Assembly (NCBI GenBank): GCA_036676415.1
Contig: JAKFCX010000015.1
Coordinates: 372,001-436,000, forward strand
Length of the DNA stretch: 64,000 bases
Direction of reading: 5' to 3'
Source: JAEZDC01 sp036676415
GTDB taxonomy: Bacteria > Bacteroidota > Bacteroidia > Chitinophagales > Chitinophagaceae
Shown: positions 1 through 9,901 of the stretch, one piece after another
Layout: each line of letters starts with the position of its first letter
How positions within the stretch are numbered: the first letter of the stretch is position 1
Notes under the pieces: generated by a model
Told to the model about the DNA's origin: nothing
What the model saw: the letters and a program-made list of their open reading frames with translations, nothing else
Databases searched by the model: none
Translations under genes and position numbers: made by a program

Positions 1-1044
1 AATCCAAATGCATATTCTCAAAAATCTGAATATGCAAAAGGCGTTTCTGATAAATTCGGTGGTGGTGGTATTCAAATGCCTGCTTTCCCTTCATTATCAG
101 AAAAAGACATTGATGCGATTGTTGAGTATGTAAACTCTGTAAAGCCAGCTGCACCTGCTGCTGCCGGATCAACATCTACAGCAGAGCAAAGCGATAACTC
201 CTTATTATTTGGAATACTCACACTAATTCTTGCAGTTGTTGCATTGATCTTATTACAGGTAAATGCCAGCCTGAAAAAATTATCAGACGATAGAGAAGGT
301 GTTCCTGCAGCTGAGCCGGTTCCTTTCTATAGAAACAAAGCCTATATCGCTCTTGGAATCGTTGTTTTATTCCTTGTTGGCGGATATTATACTGTAAAAG
401 GTGCTATTAACCTGGGCCGCAACCAAAACTACCAACCCGAGCAGCCAATTTACTTCTCTCATAAAGTACATGCCGGGGTAAACCAGATCAGCTGTTTGTA
501 TTGCCACGTTGGTCCTGAACAAGGCAAACATGCCATGATCCCTTCATTGAATACTTGTATGAACTGTCACATGAACGTGAACGAGTACACAGGTGAGCAG
601 TTATACAGGGAAAATGGTGACGAGGTGAACGGTACAGCAGAGATCGCCAAATTGTATAAAGCAGTTGGATTTGAACCAGGCGGAACATCCAATACCTGGG
701 ATATGGACCTTGGTAAAGCCAAGCCTGTTGAATGGGTGAAGATTCACAACCTGCCAGACCATGTATACTTTAACCATGCTCAACACGTTGTTGCAGGTAA
801 AGTAGCTTGCCAGACCTGTCACGGCGAAATCCAGAAAATGGACGAGGTGAAGCAATTTACTGACCTGAGCATGGGATGGTGTATCAATTGTCACAGGGAA
901 ACAAAAGTTCAGTTTAAAGAGAATGGGTTCTATAGCATTTACGAGAAATATCATAATGAGCTGAAGAGTGGTGCAAGAGATACCGCTAAAGGCATCACTG
1001 CTGAAATGATAGGTGCTACAGAATGCCAGAAATGTCACTACTAA
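1..1044 (+). CDS. actA: Alternative complex III subunit ActA, multiheme cytochrome c (5' partial)
   Basis: The frame is open from base 1, so the start lies upstream of the window. The visible part begins in the tail of a class I cytochrome c domain (to about base 140), then has two membrane segments (about bases 200-260 and 340-405), then a periplasmic multiheme domain. Five CXXCH heme sites start at bases 493, 556, 808, 880 and 1024; the last sits at the extreme C-terminus. A further heme in the cut N-terminal domain is expected but not visible. ActA takes electrons from the quinol-oxidising part of alternative complex III to a cytochrome carrier or directly to the oxidase. Its position just before actB is the standard order of the locus. 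Confidence 0.93.
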   Translation, partial: NPNAYSQKSEYAKGVSDKFGGGGIQMPAFPSLSEKDIDAIVEYVNSVKPAAPAAAGSTSTAEQSDNSLLFGILTLILAVVALILLQVNASLKKLSDDREGVPAAEPVPFYRNKAYIALGIVVLFLVGGYYTVKGAINLGRNQNYQPEQPIYFSHKVHAGVNQISCLYCHVGPEQGKHAMIPSLNTCMNCHMNVNEYTGEQLYRENGDEVNGTAEIAKLYKAVGFEPGGTSNTWDMDLGKAKPVEWVKIHNLPDHVYFNHAQHVVAGKVACQTCHGEIQKMDEVKQFTDLSMGWCINCHRETKVQFKENGFYSIYEKYHNELKSGARDTAKGITAEMIGATECQKCHY

Positions 1045-1136
1045 GCATCATTCCGCTCTGTTGCGGGTGAAATTGACTATATAATTTTCATAAGCTAAAC
1101 CAAAATACTCCTGATAAAAAAGGAGATAAGGCGAAT

Positions 1137-4100
1137 ATGGAGAATAAAAAGCACTGGCAAAGTTTTGGGGAACTCAACAACTCGGAAGCTTTCCAGCAAT
1201 CTGCCAAAGACGAATTCAAGGAAGAACTGCCTTTTGAAGCTGAGGATAACAGTAGTCTTCTTAATACAGCTACCCCAAGAAGAGATTTCCTGAAATATCT
1301 TGGTTTCAGTACAGCTGCAGCTGCAGTAGCTGCAAGTTGTGAGATACCTGTAAAAAAAGCGGTTCCTTTTGTAAATAAGCCGGAGAACATGGTTCCGGGT
1401 GTGGCTCAATATTATGCCACAACTTATGTACAGGACGGAGACGTGGTGAGTGTATTGGCAAAAGTAAGAGATGGTCGGCCGATCAAAATTGAAGGAAACG
1501 AGCTTTGCCCAATTACACAAGGTGGAACATCTGCCAGAGTACAGGCTTCTGTATTGGATCTCTATGATACTGCAAGGGTTCGTAAGCCAATGATCAAAGG
1601 ATCCGGCACCAAATTCAACGAAGCCACTTTCGAAACAATAGATAAAGCTATAGCTACAGAATTAGCAGGTAAAACTGTTGTGATTCTTACCAGCACAGAA
1701 ACATCGCCTTCTACAAAAGAGGTTATTGCACAATTCTTAGCAAAATATCCAGGGAGTCGTCATGTAACGTATGATGCAATTTCGCATAGCGGTATGTTAC
1801 TTGCCAACGAACAAACTGGCAATGGCAGAAGATTACCTTCTTACCGATTTGATAATGCAAGAACCATTGTGAGTCTTGCGGCTGATTTTCTCGGTACATG
1901 GCTCAGCCCGGTAGAATTCAATAAACAATACGCTAAGGGTAGAAAAGTTGACCCTAAGGCTTTGACCATGAGCAAGCACTTCCAGTTTGAGCCAGTAATG
2001 AGCCAGACAGGTGCCAATGCTGATGAAAGATATATGCACCTTCCTTCTCAAACAGGAATGGTAGCAGCAGCTTTATTAGGTGCTGTCAACGGACAATCTG
2101 TTTCAGGAATTTCTGATAAAGCTTTGGCTGATGGTATTTCAAGAGCTGCTGCAGAATTAAAGAAAGGTGGTGGTTTAGTTGTCAGTGGAAGTAACGATGT
2201 AAACGTACAGGTGATAGTGAATGCTATCAATGCTGCTATCGGTGCTAACGGAACAACGATCGACTGGAGTACACCTGTAAACTATCGCCAGGGTGTAGAT
2301 AACGATATGGCTACACTGGTAGCTGATATGAATGCAGGAAGCGTTGGTGCTTTACTGATACATGGTGCAAATCCAGCATACTCATGGGTAGATGCAACAG
2401 GGTTCATCAATGGATTGAAGAAAGTACCTGTTACAATTTCATTCAATCCTAAGATCGATGAAACGGCAACACTCTGTAAATACATCATACCTGATCATCA
2501 CTATTTAGAAAGCTGGGGTGATGCAGAACCTAAACAAGGACATTATTCATTTTTACAACCTACAATTCACCCGTTATTCAAAACACGTCAATGGCAGGAT
2601 AGCTTATTGAAGTGGAGCGGAAACAATATGCCTTATGCTGCTTTTCTTAAGCAGTACTGGAGTGCAAGAGCTGGTGGTGAAGCAGGTTGGGATAAGATTT
2701 TACAGGATGGAGTATTAACTCCTGGTGGAACGAATGGAGTTGTAGCTACTCCTGCAAGACAGGGTGCAGATTCTTTGATCGCCACCACACCAATTCCTCC
2801 AACTGTAGTTACTACAGGTGGTGGTTCAGGAAGTTTCAGCGGAGGTTCAGTTGGTACTGCAGTTACTGCTGTAAGTGGTAAAAAAGGTGGTAAGTACGAA
2901 TTGTTCTTATACCAGAAAGTTGGAATTGGAAATGGTAGTGGTGCCTCTAATCCCTGGTTACAGGAATTACCAGACCCTGTTACAAGAGCAACATGGGATA
3001 ATTATGTGATCGTTTCTCCTGCTTTTGCAAAAGAGGTTTTAGATATCGATCTGAATAATAGCGGCCAGGCAGATACTTACGAAGCTTATCCTGACAAACC
3101 TGTACTAGAGATCAGCGTAAACGGAAAGAGTGTTAAACTCCCTGCATTGATCATTCCTGGTACACACCCGAATGCAATTGGTATTGCTGTAGGTTATGGC
3201 CGTCTTGCTTCTGTAGGAAAGGCTACCGTGTTTGGCGATGAATCAGTGGGTAACAAAAATGTTTACCAGTTTGCTACCTGGGCCAATGGAACAGTAGATT
3301 ATGCAAACTATAATGTAGACGTTAAGCATACTGGAGATACTTATAAAGTTGCACTTACTCAAACTCATAACACTTACGATACTCCACACGGAAAACGTAC
3401 AGAGGTTATCAAAGAGCTGAGCCTGGCTACTCTACAAAAGAATCCAACCACCATACTGGACGAAAGAGAGAGAGAATTAAAACATTGGGGTGGATTAAAA
3501 GATTACGAGAAAAAAGGAACCATTTATCCTTACCACGACAAACCAGGATTGAAATGGGGTATGAGTATCGACATGAACTCATGCACCGGTTGTCATGCTT
3601 GTGTTGTTGCCTGCCATGTTGAGAACAACGTGCCGGTAGTTGGTAAGAATGAAGTAATGCGTTTCCATGATATGCATTGGTTAAGGATCGATCGCTATTA
3701 CAGTGGCGATATGAATAATCCTAACGTAACCTTCCAGCCGATGCTTTGCCAGCATTGTGACAATGCACCTTGCGAAAACGTTTGTCCTGTTGCTGCAACC
3801 ATGCACAACCAGGAAGGTGTGAACCAGATGGCTTATAACCGTTGTATCGGTACAAGATATTGTGCTAACAACTGTCCGTATAAAGTACGTCGTTTTAACT
3901 GGAGTGATTATATGGGTGCAGACAGCTTCCCGGATAATCATGATGAGTGGAATGATCTGAGAATAAACCTGAACGATCCGTTAACCAGGATGGTATTGAA
4001 CCCAGATGTTACAGTACGTTCAAGAGGTGTGATGGAGAAATGTTCATTCTGCGTTCAGCGTACACAGGAAGGTAAACTACAGGCGAAAAAAGAAAGTCGT

Positions 4101-4385
4101 CCGTTAGTTACTGGTGAAGGACAGAAGTGGGATGTGAAAACAGCTTGCCAGCAGGCTTGTCCGGCTGATGCAATCGTTTTTGGTAACGTACATTCAAAAG
4201 ACAGCGACATTACCAAGCACAGGGCTTTGAACATCAACAGAACATTCTATAGCCTTGAACAATTGCATATTCTTCCGAATGTAAATTACCTGGCTAAGGT
4301 GAGAAATACAGACAGGATGGAAGAGAGTGTTGGACCTGTTTTGAGTGAAACTGGTGGAGAAAAGCATGAAGGTGCTGCTCATTAG
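1137..4385 (+). CDS. actB: Alternative complex III subunit ActB, Tat-exported iron-sulfur protein
   Basis: A protein of 1082 residues. A twin-arginine motif (RRDFLK, residues 48-53) precedes a hydrophobic Ala-rich stretch and a Cys at 68 that could be lipidated, so the protein is probably exported folded through Tat and anchored. The large N-terminal part resembles a molybdopterin oxidoreductase fold; in this family it carries no Mo cofactor. The C-terminal part is a ferredoxin domain with Cys clusters starting at residues 816 (CTGCHAC), 871 (CQHC), 903, 969 (CSFC) and 1004 (CQQAC), enough for several FeS clusters. A purine-rich AAGGAG stretch lies 10-15 bases before the ATG. Together with ActC it forms the electron-transfer core of the complex. 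Confidence 0.95.
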   Translation: MENKKHWQSFGELNNSEAFQQSAKDEFKEELPFEAEDNSSLLNTATPRRDFLKYLGFSTAAAAVAASCEIPVKKAVPFVNKPENMVPGVAQYYATTYVQDGDVVSVLAKVRDGRPIKIEGNELCPITQGGTSARVQASVLDLYDTARVRKPMIKGSGTKFNEATFETIDKAIATELAGKTVVILTSTETSPSTKEVIAQFLAKYPGSRHVTYDAISHSGMLLANEQTGNGRRLPSYRFDNARTIVSLAADFLGTWLSPVEFNKQYAKGRKVDPKALTMSKHFQFEPVMSQTGANADERYMHLPSQTGMVAAALLGAVNGQSVSGISDKALADGISRAAAELKKGGGLVVSGSNDVNVQVIVNAINAAIGANGTTIDWSTPVNYRQGVDNDMATLVADMNAGSVGALLIHGANPAYSWVDATGFINGLKKVPVTISFNPKIDETATLCKYIIPDHHYLESWGDAEPKQGHYSFLQPTIHPLFKTRQWQDSLLKWSGNNMPYAAFLKQYWSARAGGEAGWDKILQDGVLTPGGTNGVVATPARQGADSLIATTPIPPTVVTTGGGSGSFSGGSVGTAVTAVSGKKGGKYELFLYQKVGIGNGSGASNPWLQELPDPVTRATWDNYVIVSPAFAKEVLDIDLNNSGQADTYEAYPDKPVLEISVNGKSVKLPALIIPGTHPNAIGIAVGYGRLASVGKATVFGDESVGNKNVYQFATWANGTVDYANYNVDVKHTGDTYKVALTQTHNTYDTPHGKRTEVIKELSLATLQKNPTTILDERERELKHWGGLKDYEKKGTIYPYHDKPGLKWGMSIDMNSCTGCHACVVACHVENNVPVVGKNEVMRFHDMHWLRIDRYYSGDMNNPNVTFQPMLCQHCDNAPCENVCPVAATMHNQEGVNQMAYNRCIGTRYCANNCPYKVRRFNWSDYMGADSFPDNHDEWNDLRINLNDPLTRMVLNPDVTVRSRGVMEKCSFCVQRTQEGKLQAKKESRPLVTGEGQKWDVKTACQQACPADAIVFGNVHSKDSDITKHRALNINRTFYSLEQLHILPNVNYLAKVRNTDRMEESVGPVLSETGGEKHEGAAH

Positions 4386-4562
4386 AAGTACGAGGTATGA
4401 ACTACGAAGTACGGAAGGGTGAATAATGAACCTGGCGTACAAGTGAGTGACACAAGGAACGACGAACAGAGAACAGAAAGCTGGTTAAATAAAAATATTG
4501 CTTAAGCAAATAAGGAGTTTGGTTCTTGGAATTTGAATTTCTTATTTGGAATTTAAAGATTT
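4386..4562 (+). repeat. Spacer with dispersed repeat copy 1 between actB and actC
   Basis: GAAGTACG occurs twice (4385-4392 and 4405-4412), then GTAC followed by AAGTGAGTGACACAA (4441-4455), then TTGGAATTT twice near the actC start. No gene. The 15-base word is identical to copies at 12901 and (reversed) 20476. Confidence 0.6.
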
Positions 4563-6056
4563 ATGGCATCATTAAAATACGAATCGCAGCTAAGGGAACC
4601 ATTGGTGTATGGTACGAAGGATTATCACCAGGTGACTGAAGATATTTGCCGTCCTATTGAAGTAAAGCCAAGCAAGCTTTGGTATATAGGCTTCTTTATT
4701 TCTGTGGCTTTGCTGTTGTTTGGTGTGTACAGCGTTTATCGTGAGGTGACTTACGGTATTGGCGAATGGAACCTGAACAAAACCATTGGATGGGGTTGGG
4801 ATATCACCAACTTCGTATGGTGGGTTGGTATTGGTCACGCCGGAACTTTGATCTCAGCCATCTTGTTACTCTTCAGGCAAGGATGGAGAACAGGTGTGAA
4901 CAGAGCTGCAGAGGCTATGACCATTTTCGCTGTAATGTGTGCCGGCCAGTTCCCGATTTTTCACATGGGTCGTGTGTGGATGGCTTTCTTTGTACTTCCT
5001 TACCCTAATACAAGAGGTCCTTTATGGGTGAACTTTAATTCACCACTTCTCTGGGACGTATTTGCGATATCTACTTACTTCACCGTTTCATTATTATTCT
5101 GGTATTCTGGTTTGATACCTGACTTTGGAACAGTAAGAGACCGTGCAAAAACAAAACTTCGTAAGCTTTTATACGGTATTGCTTCTTTCGGATGGAGCGG
5201 TTCTACGAAACACTGGCAAAGGCATGAAGCACTTTCATTAGTGTTGGCCGGTCTTTCAACACCACTCGTACTTTCAGTACACACGATCGTATCGTTTGAC
5301 TTCGCTACTTCAGTAATTCCGGGATGGCATACTACCATCTTCCCTCCATATTTCGTTGCCGGTGCCATCTTCTCAGGTTTTGCCATGGTGCAAACGCTGA
5401 TGCTGATCTTAAGAAAAGTATACAGCCTGGAAGATTATATTACACTTGGTCACATCGAAGCAATGAACAAGGTTATTGTATTAACAGGTTCAATTGTAGG
5501 TTGTGCTTATTTAACTGAGTTGTTCATGGGATGGTATTCTCAGAACAAGTACGAACAGTACGCTTTCTTCTATAGCCGTGCGAATCTCTTCAGTCCTTAC
5601 GGATGGAGCTATTGGGGTATGATGGCTTGTAACGTATTAAGTCCACAGATATTCTGGTTCAAGAAATTCAGGAGAAACCTGTTCATCACTTTCTTCATGA
5701 GTATTATCGTGAACATTGGTATGTGGTTCGAACGTTTTGTGATCATCGTTACATCATTGTATCGTGATTATCTTCCTTCTTCATGGTCTGTTTATTACAG
5801 TCCTACGATCTGGGAGATCGGATTTTACATGGGTACATTCGGATTGTTCTTCACCTGCTTCTTCCTGTTCTCTAAATATTTCCCTGTAATAGCCATTGCA
5901 GAGATCAAACATGTATTGAAAACATCAGGCGAAAGCTTTAAGGCACAGGTTGGAAATGTAGAGGCAGCAGGAGTGGATGAGTTTGCTCATAAGTATGCAC
6001 ATGTAGAGAATACCAGTGCACATGGAAAAGCATCAAGTGGAATGGAGCATCATTAG
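4563..6056 (+). CDS. actC: Alternative complex III subunit ActC, NrfD-like quinol-binding membrane protein
   Basis: A protein of 497 residues with about ten hydrophobic segments, matching the NrfD/PsrC-like subunit that binds menaquinol and sits under ActB. The N-terminal arm (about 40 residues) is polar, the membrane core spans roughly residues 40-450, and the tail is polar and His-containing. It follows actB after an intergenic stretch of 177 bases that carries a dispersed repeat (see 4437-4455), so it may be transcribed both from upstream and locally. Confidence 0.93.
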   Translation: MASLKYESQLREPLVYGTKDYHQVTEDICRPIEVKPSKLWYIGFFISVALLLFGVYSVYREVTYGIGEWNLNKTIGWGWDITNFVWWVGIGHAGTLISAILLLFRQGWRTGVNRAAEAMTIFAVMCAGQFPIFHMGRVWMAFFVLPYPNTRGPLWVNFNSPLLWDVFAISTYFTVSLLFWYSGLIPDFGTVRDRAKTKLRKLLYGIASFGWSGSTKHWQRHEALSLVLAGLSTPLVLSVHTIVSFDFATSVIPGWHTTIFPPYFVAGAIFSGFAMVQTLMLILRKVYSLEDYITLGHIEAMNKVIVLTGSIVGCAYLTELFMGWYSQNKYEQYAFFYSRANLFSPYGWSYWGMMACNVLSPQIFWFKKFRRNLFITFFMSIIVNIGMWFERFVIIVTSLYRDYLPSSWSVYYSPTIWEIGFYMGTFGLFFTCFFLFSKYFPVIAIAEIKHVLKTSGESFKAQVGNVEAAGVDEFAHKYAHVENTSAHGKASSGMEHH

Positions 6057-6148
6057 TAGTTGATAGTTTATACTGTAGAGTTGATAGTTGACTAAATAAT
6101 ATAAATAAAGCTTGTAGCTTATTGCTTATAGCTTGCAGCTTTCAGATT
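6057..6148 (+). repeat. Low-complexity repeats between actC and actD
   Basis: AGTTGATAGTT occurs at 6058-6068 and 6079-6089 (21-base period), followed by a run of imperfect AGCTT-containing units at about 6109-6143. No gene; no promoter recognised. Confidence 0.55.
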
Positions 6149-6748
6149 ATGGCAAAAAAGAAATTTGTTGTAGGATTATTTAACGATGAAGATGTATTGT
6201 TTCCGGCTGTGAAGAAAGTTCGCAGTGCAGGTTATAAGATACATGACGTTTATACTCCATTTCCTGTTCATGGTTTGGATCATGCTATGGGTTTAAGAGA
6301 AACGAGCCTGCATACAGCAGGATTCATCTATGGTATCACAGGAACGATTACTGCGGTAAGTGCCATCAGCTGGATATTTACTTCAGACTGGCCGATGAAT
6401 ATTGGTGGTAAACCAAACTTTGCATTACCAGCCTGGATACCGATCATATTCGAGTTAACGGTTTTATTTGCTGCTGTAGGAATGGTGTTGACGTTTTGTT
6501 ACCTCTGCCAGCTGGCTCCTTTTGTAAAGAAGCACGTATTTCACCCGAGAGCAACAGATGATCTGTTTGTAATGGTAATTGAGACAACAGGAAAAACAAA
6601 CCTGGAAGACCTGAAAGGATTCTTAGCTTCTAACGGTGCTTTAGAATCTTACGAAGAAGTTGCAGAAGCAGGATGGTGGTTAGGTCGTTACGACAAGAAC
6701 GAAATTCCTTTTGAGAACACTAAAAAAGAAGTAGCAGTAGTTGCTTAA
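6149..6748 (+). CDS. actD: Alternative complex III subunit ActD (DUF3341)
   Basis: A protein of 199 residues from the ATG at 6149; an in-frame start 27 bases upstream would add a non-conserved stretch made from intergenic repeat sequence, so I prefer 6149. A soluble N-terminal half with the family-like opening KKKFVVGLFNDEDVLFPA is followed by two membrane helices (about residues 60-80 and 95-125) and a soluble tail. ActD is a structural membrane subunit without known cofactors. It lies 11 bases before actE. Confidence 0.9.
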   Translation: MAKKKFVVGLFNDEDVLFPAVKKVRSAGYKIHDVYTPFPVHGLDHAMGLRETSLHTAGFIYGITGTITAVSAISWIFTSDWPMNIGGKPNFALPAWIPIIFELTVLFAAVGMVLTFCYLCQLAPFVKKHVFHPRATDDLFVMVIETTGKTNLEDLKGFLASNGALESYEEVAEAGWWLGRYDKNEIPFENTKKEVAVVA

Positions 6749-6759
6749 TAATATTTGAA

Positions 6760-7422
6760 ATGAGAAAATTATCTATCATAGTTGCTTTGTTTGCCGTGGT
6801 TTTTATGGCAGCATGTGGTGGTGTTCAAAGAGAACCCAACGAGGCTTATATGCCAGATATGGCTCACAGCCGTGCCGTTGAAACATACAGCGACAACGAG
6901 GAATTGGCTGAGGCAGGAATCTCTTACAGCAAAATGCCTGTTCAGGGAACTGTAGCAAGAGGCCAGGAAATGTTATTTCATATTCCGAAAGATGCTCCTG
7001 GAGACAGCACGAACTATGTTGCTTCAAGATCAGTACAGAATCCCATTACATTTCTACCAGGGAAAGAATTGCAGGAAGCTGAAAGATTATATCTTATTCA
7101 GTGTGGTATCTGTCATGGTACCAACCTGGATGGTAACGGTCCCTTGTTTGCAAGCGGAAAATTCACTTCAAAACCTGCAACATTGAAAGGTGATCCTAAG
7201 TACGAAGCAATGCCTGACGGGCAAATGTTTTATTCTACCACTTATGGCAAGAATATGATGGGTCCTTATGGTGCACAATTGAATACGAAGCAAAGATGGA
7301 TGGTGATCTATTATATCAAACAACAACAGGCGAAAGGTAAAGCTGGTGCTGCTGCAACTACAACAACTGCTGCAACCGCCGGAACAACAGGAAAAGACAC
7401 CACTGGTGCAGCAATGAAATAA
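6760..7422 (+). CDS. actE: Alternative complex III subunit ActE, monoheme cytochrome c lipoprotein
   Basis: A protein of 220 residues. A short signal peptide ends in a lipobox (FMAAC, Cys at 19), so it is probably lipid-anchored on the periplasmic face. One heme site, CGICH, is at residues 115-119, inside a typical class I cytochrome c core. The C-terminus is a low-complexity Ala/Thr/Gly tail. As in other alternative complex III loci it is the likely exit point for electrons towards the oxidase encoded just downstream. Confidence 0.92.
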   Translation: MRKLSIIVALFAVVFMAACGGVQREPNEAYMPDMAHSRAVETYSDNEELAEAGISYSKMPVQGTVARGQEMLFHIPKDAPGDSTNYVASRSVQNPITFLPGKELQEAERLYLIQCGICHGTNLDGNGPLFASGKFTSKPATLKGDPKYEAMPDGQMFYSTTYGKNMMGPYGAQLNTKQRWMVIYYIKQQQAKGKAGAAATTTTAATAGTTGKDTTGAAMK

Positions 7423-7458
7423 ACAGAAACTAACTGGTATATAAATAAAGAATTAACG

Positions 7459-8715
7459 ATGGCACTTAGAGAACGTTTTGAAATTCCGGGTAAAATGAGA
7501 ACATGGTCTCTCGGCTTAATAGCTGTGGGCCTGGTTGCTTTGGTGCTCGGATTTATTTTTATAGGAATGGATCATGGTGATGCTGGTCACGGTGGTGATG
7601 GTCATCACACTCCTGGCAGTCATATTTTCTGGGGTACACTTATGTACAACAGTATTTTCTTTTTATTAATCACCAATGCTGCCATGTTCTTTATTTGTGC
7701 AACTACACTTGCAATGGGTGGATGGCAAATGGTTTTCAGGAGAGTATCCGAGGCTATTTCTACACTCGTTCCAATATTTGGTGTGATTGCTTTTATTGTT
7801 TTAATGGTTGTATTGTTCGGCACACATATTTACCATTGGAAAGGAGATGAAGCAGAAGCTGATCCGATATTAAGAGGAAAGCTGGGCTTTTTGAATCCTA
7901 CCTTCTTTATTATCTGGACAGTTTTGGCTATCGGTCTCTGGAGTTTGTTGGGATGGAGAATGAGAAAATTGAGCGACGAAGCTGACCAGGGTCCAATGGA
8001 TCATGACAAAGGGCAGAGTTACATCTGGAGAAATACTGTAAACGGTTCTTTGTTCATCGTTTGGTTTGCATTGACAGTAGGTTCTACCGTTCCATGGCTT
8101 TGGATGATGAGCCTTGATGCTCACTGGTATTCTACCATGTATAGCTGGTACAACTTTGCAAGTTCATTTGTTGCAGGTATGGCTTTGATCGCATTATTTG
8201 TGATCTATCTTAAGAACAAAGGATATCTTGAACTGGTAAATGAAGAACATCTTCATGATATCGGTAAGTTCATGTTTGCCTTTTCAATATTCTGGTGCTA
8301 CCTGTGGTTTGCACAGTATATGTTGATCTGGTATTCAAATCAGCCGGAAGAAACTGTATACTTCATGCATAGGGTGAAAGGCCCTTATAAAGGCATCTTC
8401 TTCCTTAACCTGATCATCAACTTTATTTGCCCGTTATTAATACTGATGAGAAGAGGATCGAAACGTAATTATACTTTGATGACGTTCATGGCAGTGTTGA
8501 TCATCTTTGGCCACTGGATGGATTATTATCAAATGGTAATCGGCAGTATTTCTCCTGATCATGTAACCTGGGGAAGTTACTGGTGGTTCGATTTAGGAAT
8601 TTTAGCATTGTTCGTTGGAATATTGATATTCTTTGTTGGAAGAGCTTTGGCAAGTAAACCATTGTATGTAAAGCACCATCCATTTATCAAGGAAAGCATC
8701 ATACACCATACTTAA
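7459..8715 (+). CDS. actF: Alternative complex III subunit ActF, membrane quinol:cytochrome c oxidoreductase subunit
   Basis: A protein of 418 residues with about ten hydrophobic segments, distantly related to ActC. A short His/Gly-rich loop (residues about 35-54, GDAGHGGDGHHTPGSH) follows the first helix and faces out of the membrane. ActF is the second large membrane subunit of the complex and may take part in proton handling. It is the last act gene before the cytochrome oxidase genes and starts 36 bases after actE. Confidence 0.9.
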   Translation: MALRERFEIPGKMRTWSLGLIAVGLVALVLGFIFIGMDHGDAGHGGDGHHTPGSHIFWGTLMYNSIFFLLITNAAMFFICATTLAMGGWQMVFRRVSEAISTLVPIFGVIAFIVLMVVLFGTHIYHWKGDEAEADPILRGKLGFLNPTFFIIWTVLAIGLWSLLGWRMRKLSDEADQGPMDHDKGQSYIWRNTVNGSLFIVWFALTVGSTVPWLWMMSLDAHWYSTMYSWYNFASSFVAGMALIALFVIYLKNKGYLELVNEEHLHDIGKFMFAFSIFWCYLWFAQYMLIWYSNQPEETVYFMHRVKGPYKGIFFLNLIINFICPLLILMRRGSKRNYTLMTFMAVLIIFGHWMDYYQMVIGSISPDHVTWGSYWWFDLGILALFVGILIFFVGRALASKPLYVKHHPFIKESIIHHT

Positions 8716-8760
8716 TAGGATAGCATAAACTAAGAAAACCAGATTAAAACTTTAGATACG

Positions 8761-9879
8761 ATGTTTTTTGTAATAGCAGTTATCGTTTTAATTTTTGTAG
8801 TGATCTTCCAGATCGCAAAAGCGAGTGAGTATGTATCTATACTAAAGGGAGAAGAAGCATCAAGAAAACAGAATAATAAGATCAACGGATTTTTGATGAT
8901 AGCCTTCCTGGTACTTGGTTTACTGGGTGTATGGTGGTGTAATGAATTGTATTACGAGGATACATTACTGCCGTATAAATCAGCTAGTGTTGAAGGTGAA
9001 GAAGTTGATGAAATGCTTTGGTTGACCTTGATCGTTACAGGTATTGTATTCGTTCTTACACAAATACTCTTATTCTGGTTTGCTTATAAATACCAGGAGA
9101 ATGATAAAAAGAAACCTTTTTACTTTCCACACAATACCAGGTTGGAGGTTATCTGGACAGTTATCCCTGCTATCGCATTAACAGTATTAGTGGTAATAGG
9201 TTTAAGAAGCTGGTTCAAGTTCACCGGCGATGCTCCTAAAAATGCAATGGTGGTAGAAGTAACAGGAAAACAATTCTCATGGATGTTCCGTTATCCCGGA
9301 AAAGATGGCGTATTTGGAAAGAAATATTATCGCCTCATTGATGAAGCTGCAAGCAACCAGTTGGGACAAATCTGGAGAGATACAACGATCTCGATCAAAA
9401 ATTCAATGGGTGGTGTTAGGGAAATGAGCTTTAAAGCCGATCCTACAAACTTCGATGATATTTTTGCTACACAAACAATGTACCTCGTAAAAGGTAAGCC
9501 TGTAAAACTCATCATCAATGCGAGAGACGTAGTTCATAACGTTGGTCTACCACATTTCAGGATGAAAATGGATGCTGTTCCAGGAACACCAACCACACTT
9601 TGGTTTACTCCTCAGTATACCACTGAAGAAATGAGAGAGATCACCGGAAATCCAAACTTTGTATACGAGATTGCCTGTGACCAGATGTGTGGTAATGGCC
9701 ACTACTCAATGAAAGGAGCGATCGTAGTAGTTACAGAGGATGAGTTCAATATCTGGAAAGCCATGCAGAAATCTGCTTATTACACTGCTTTCCCTGATTT
9801 AGATCCAAGAAACAAAGCAACAACAACCGATACAAGTGCAGTAAAGCCGGCAACACAAACTGCTGAGCTTAAAAATTAA
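8761..9879 (+). CDS. coxB: Cytochrome c oxidase subunit II (CuA protein)
   Basis: A protein of 372 residues. Four hydrophobic segments precede the cupredoxin domain: about residues 1-20, 43-62, 77-100 and 125-150; usual subunit II has two, so the N-terminus is extended. The CuA site is visible as a His in RDVVHNVGLPHF and the cluster CDQMCGNGHYSM (Cys, Cys, His, Met). The position usually held by Glu between the two Cys is Gln here. No fused cytochrome c domain follows, so electrons must come from a separate or complex III-bound cytochrome. Confidence 0.95.
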   Translation: MFFVIAVIVLIFVVIFQIAKASEYVSILKGEEASRKQNNKINGFLMIAFLVLGLLGVWWCNELYYEDTLLPYKSASVEGEEVDEMLWLTLIVTGIVFVLTQILLFWFAYKYQENDKKKPFYFPHNTRLEVIWTVIPAIALTVLVVIGLRSWFKFTGDAPKNAMVVEVTGKQFSWMFRYPGKDGVFGKKYYRLIDEAASNQLGQIWRDTTISIKNSMGGVREMSFKADPTNFDDIFATQTMYLVKGKPVKLIINARDVVHNVGLPHFRMKMDAVPGTPTTLWFTPQYTTEEMREITGNPNFVYEIACDQMCGNGHYSMKGAIVVVTEDEFNIWKAMQKSAYYTAFPDLDPRNKATTTDTSAVKPATQTAELKN

Positions 9880-9901
9880 TAATATTTTGTAAAGACCAGA
9901 T

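Noticed and set aside
601..1038. 145-codon - strand frame inside actA
   Set aside because: The + strand has five in-frame heme motifs; the antisense frame has no recognisable features.
1045..1136. Possible terminator between actA and actB
   Set aside because: Only short imperfect stems are present, and the genes are expected to be co-transcribed.
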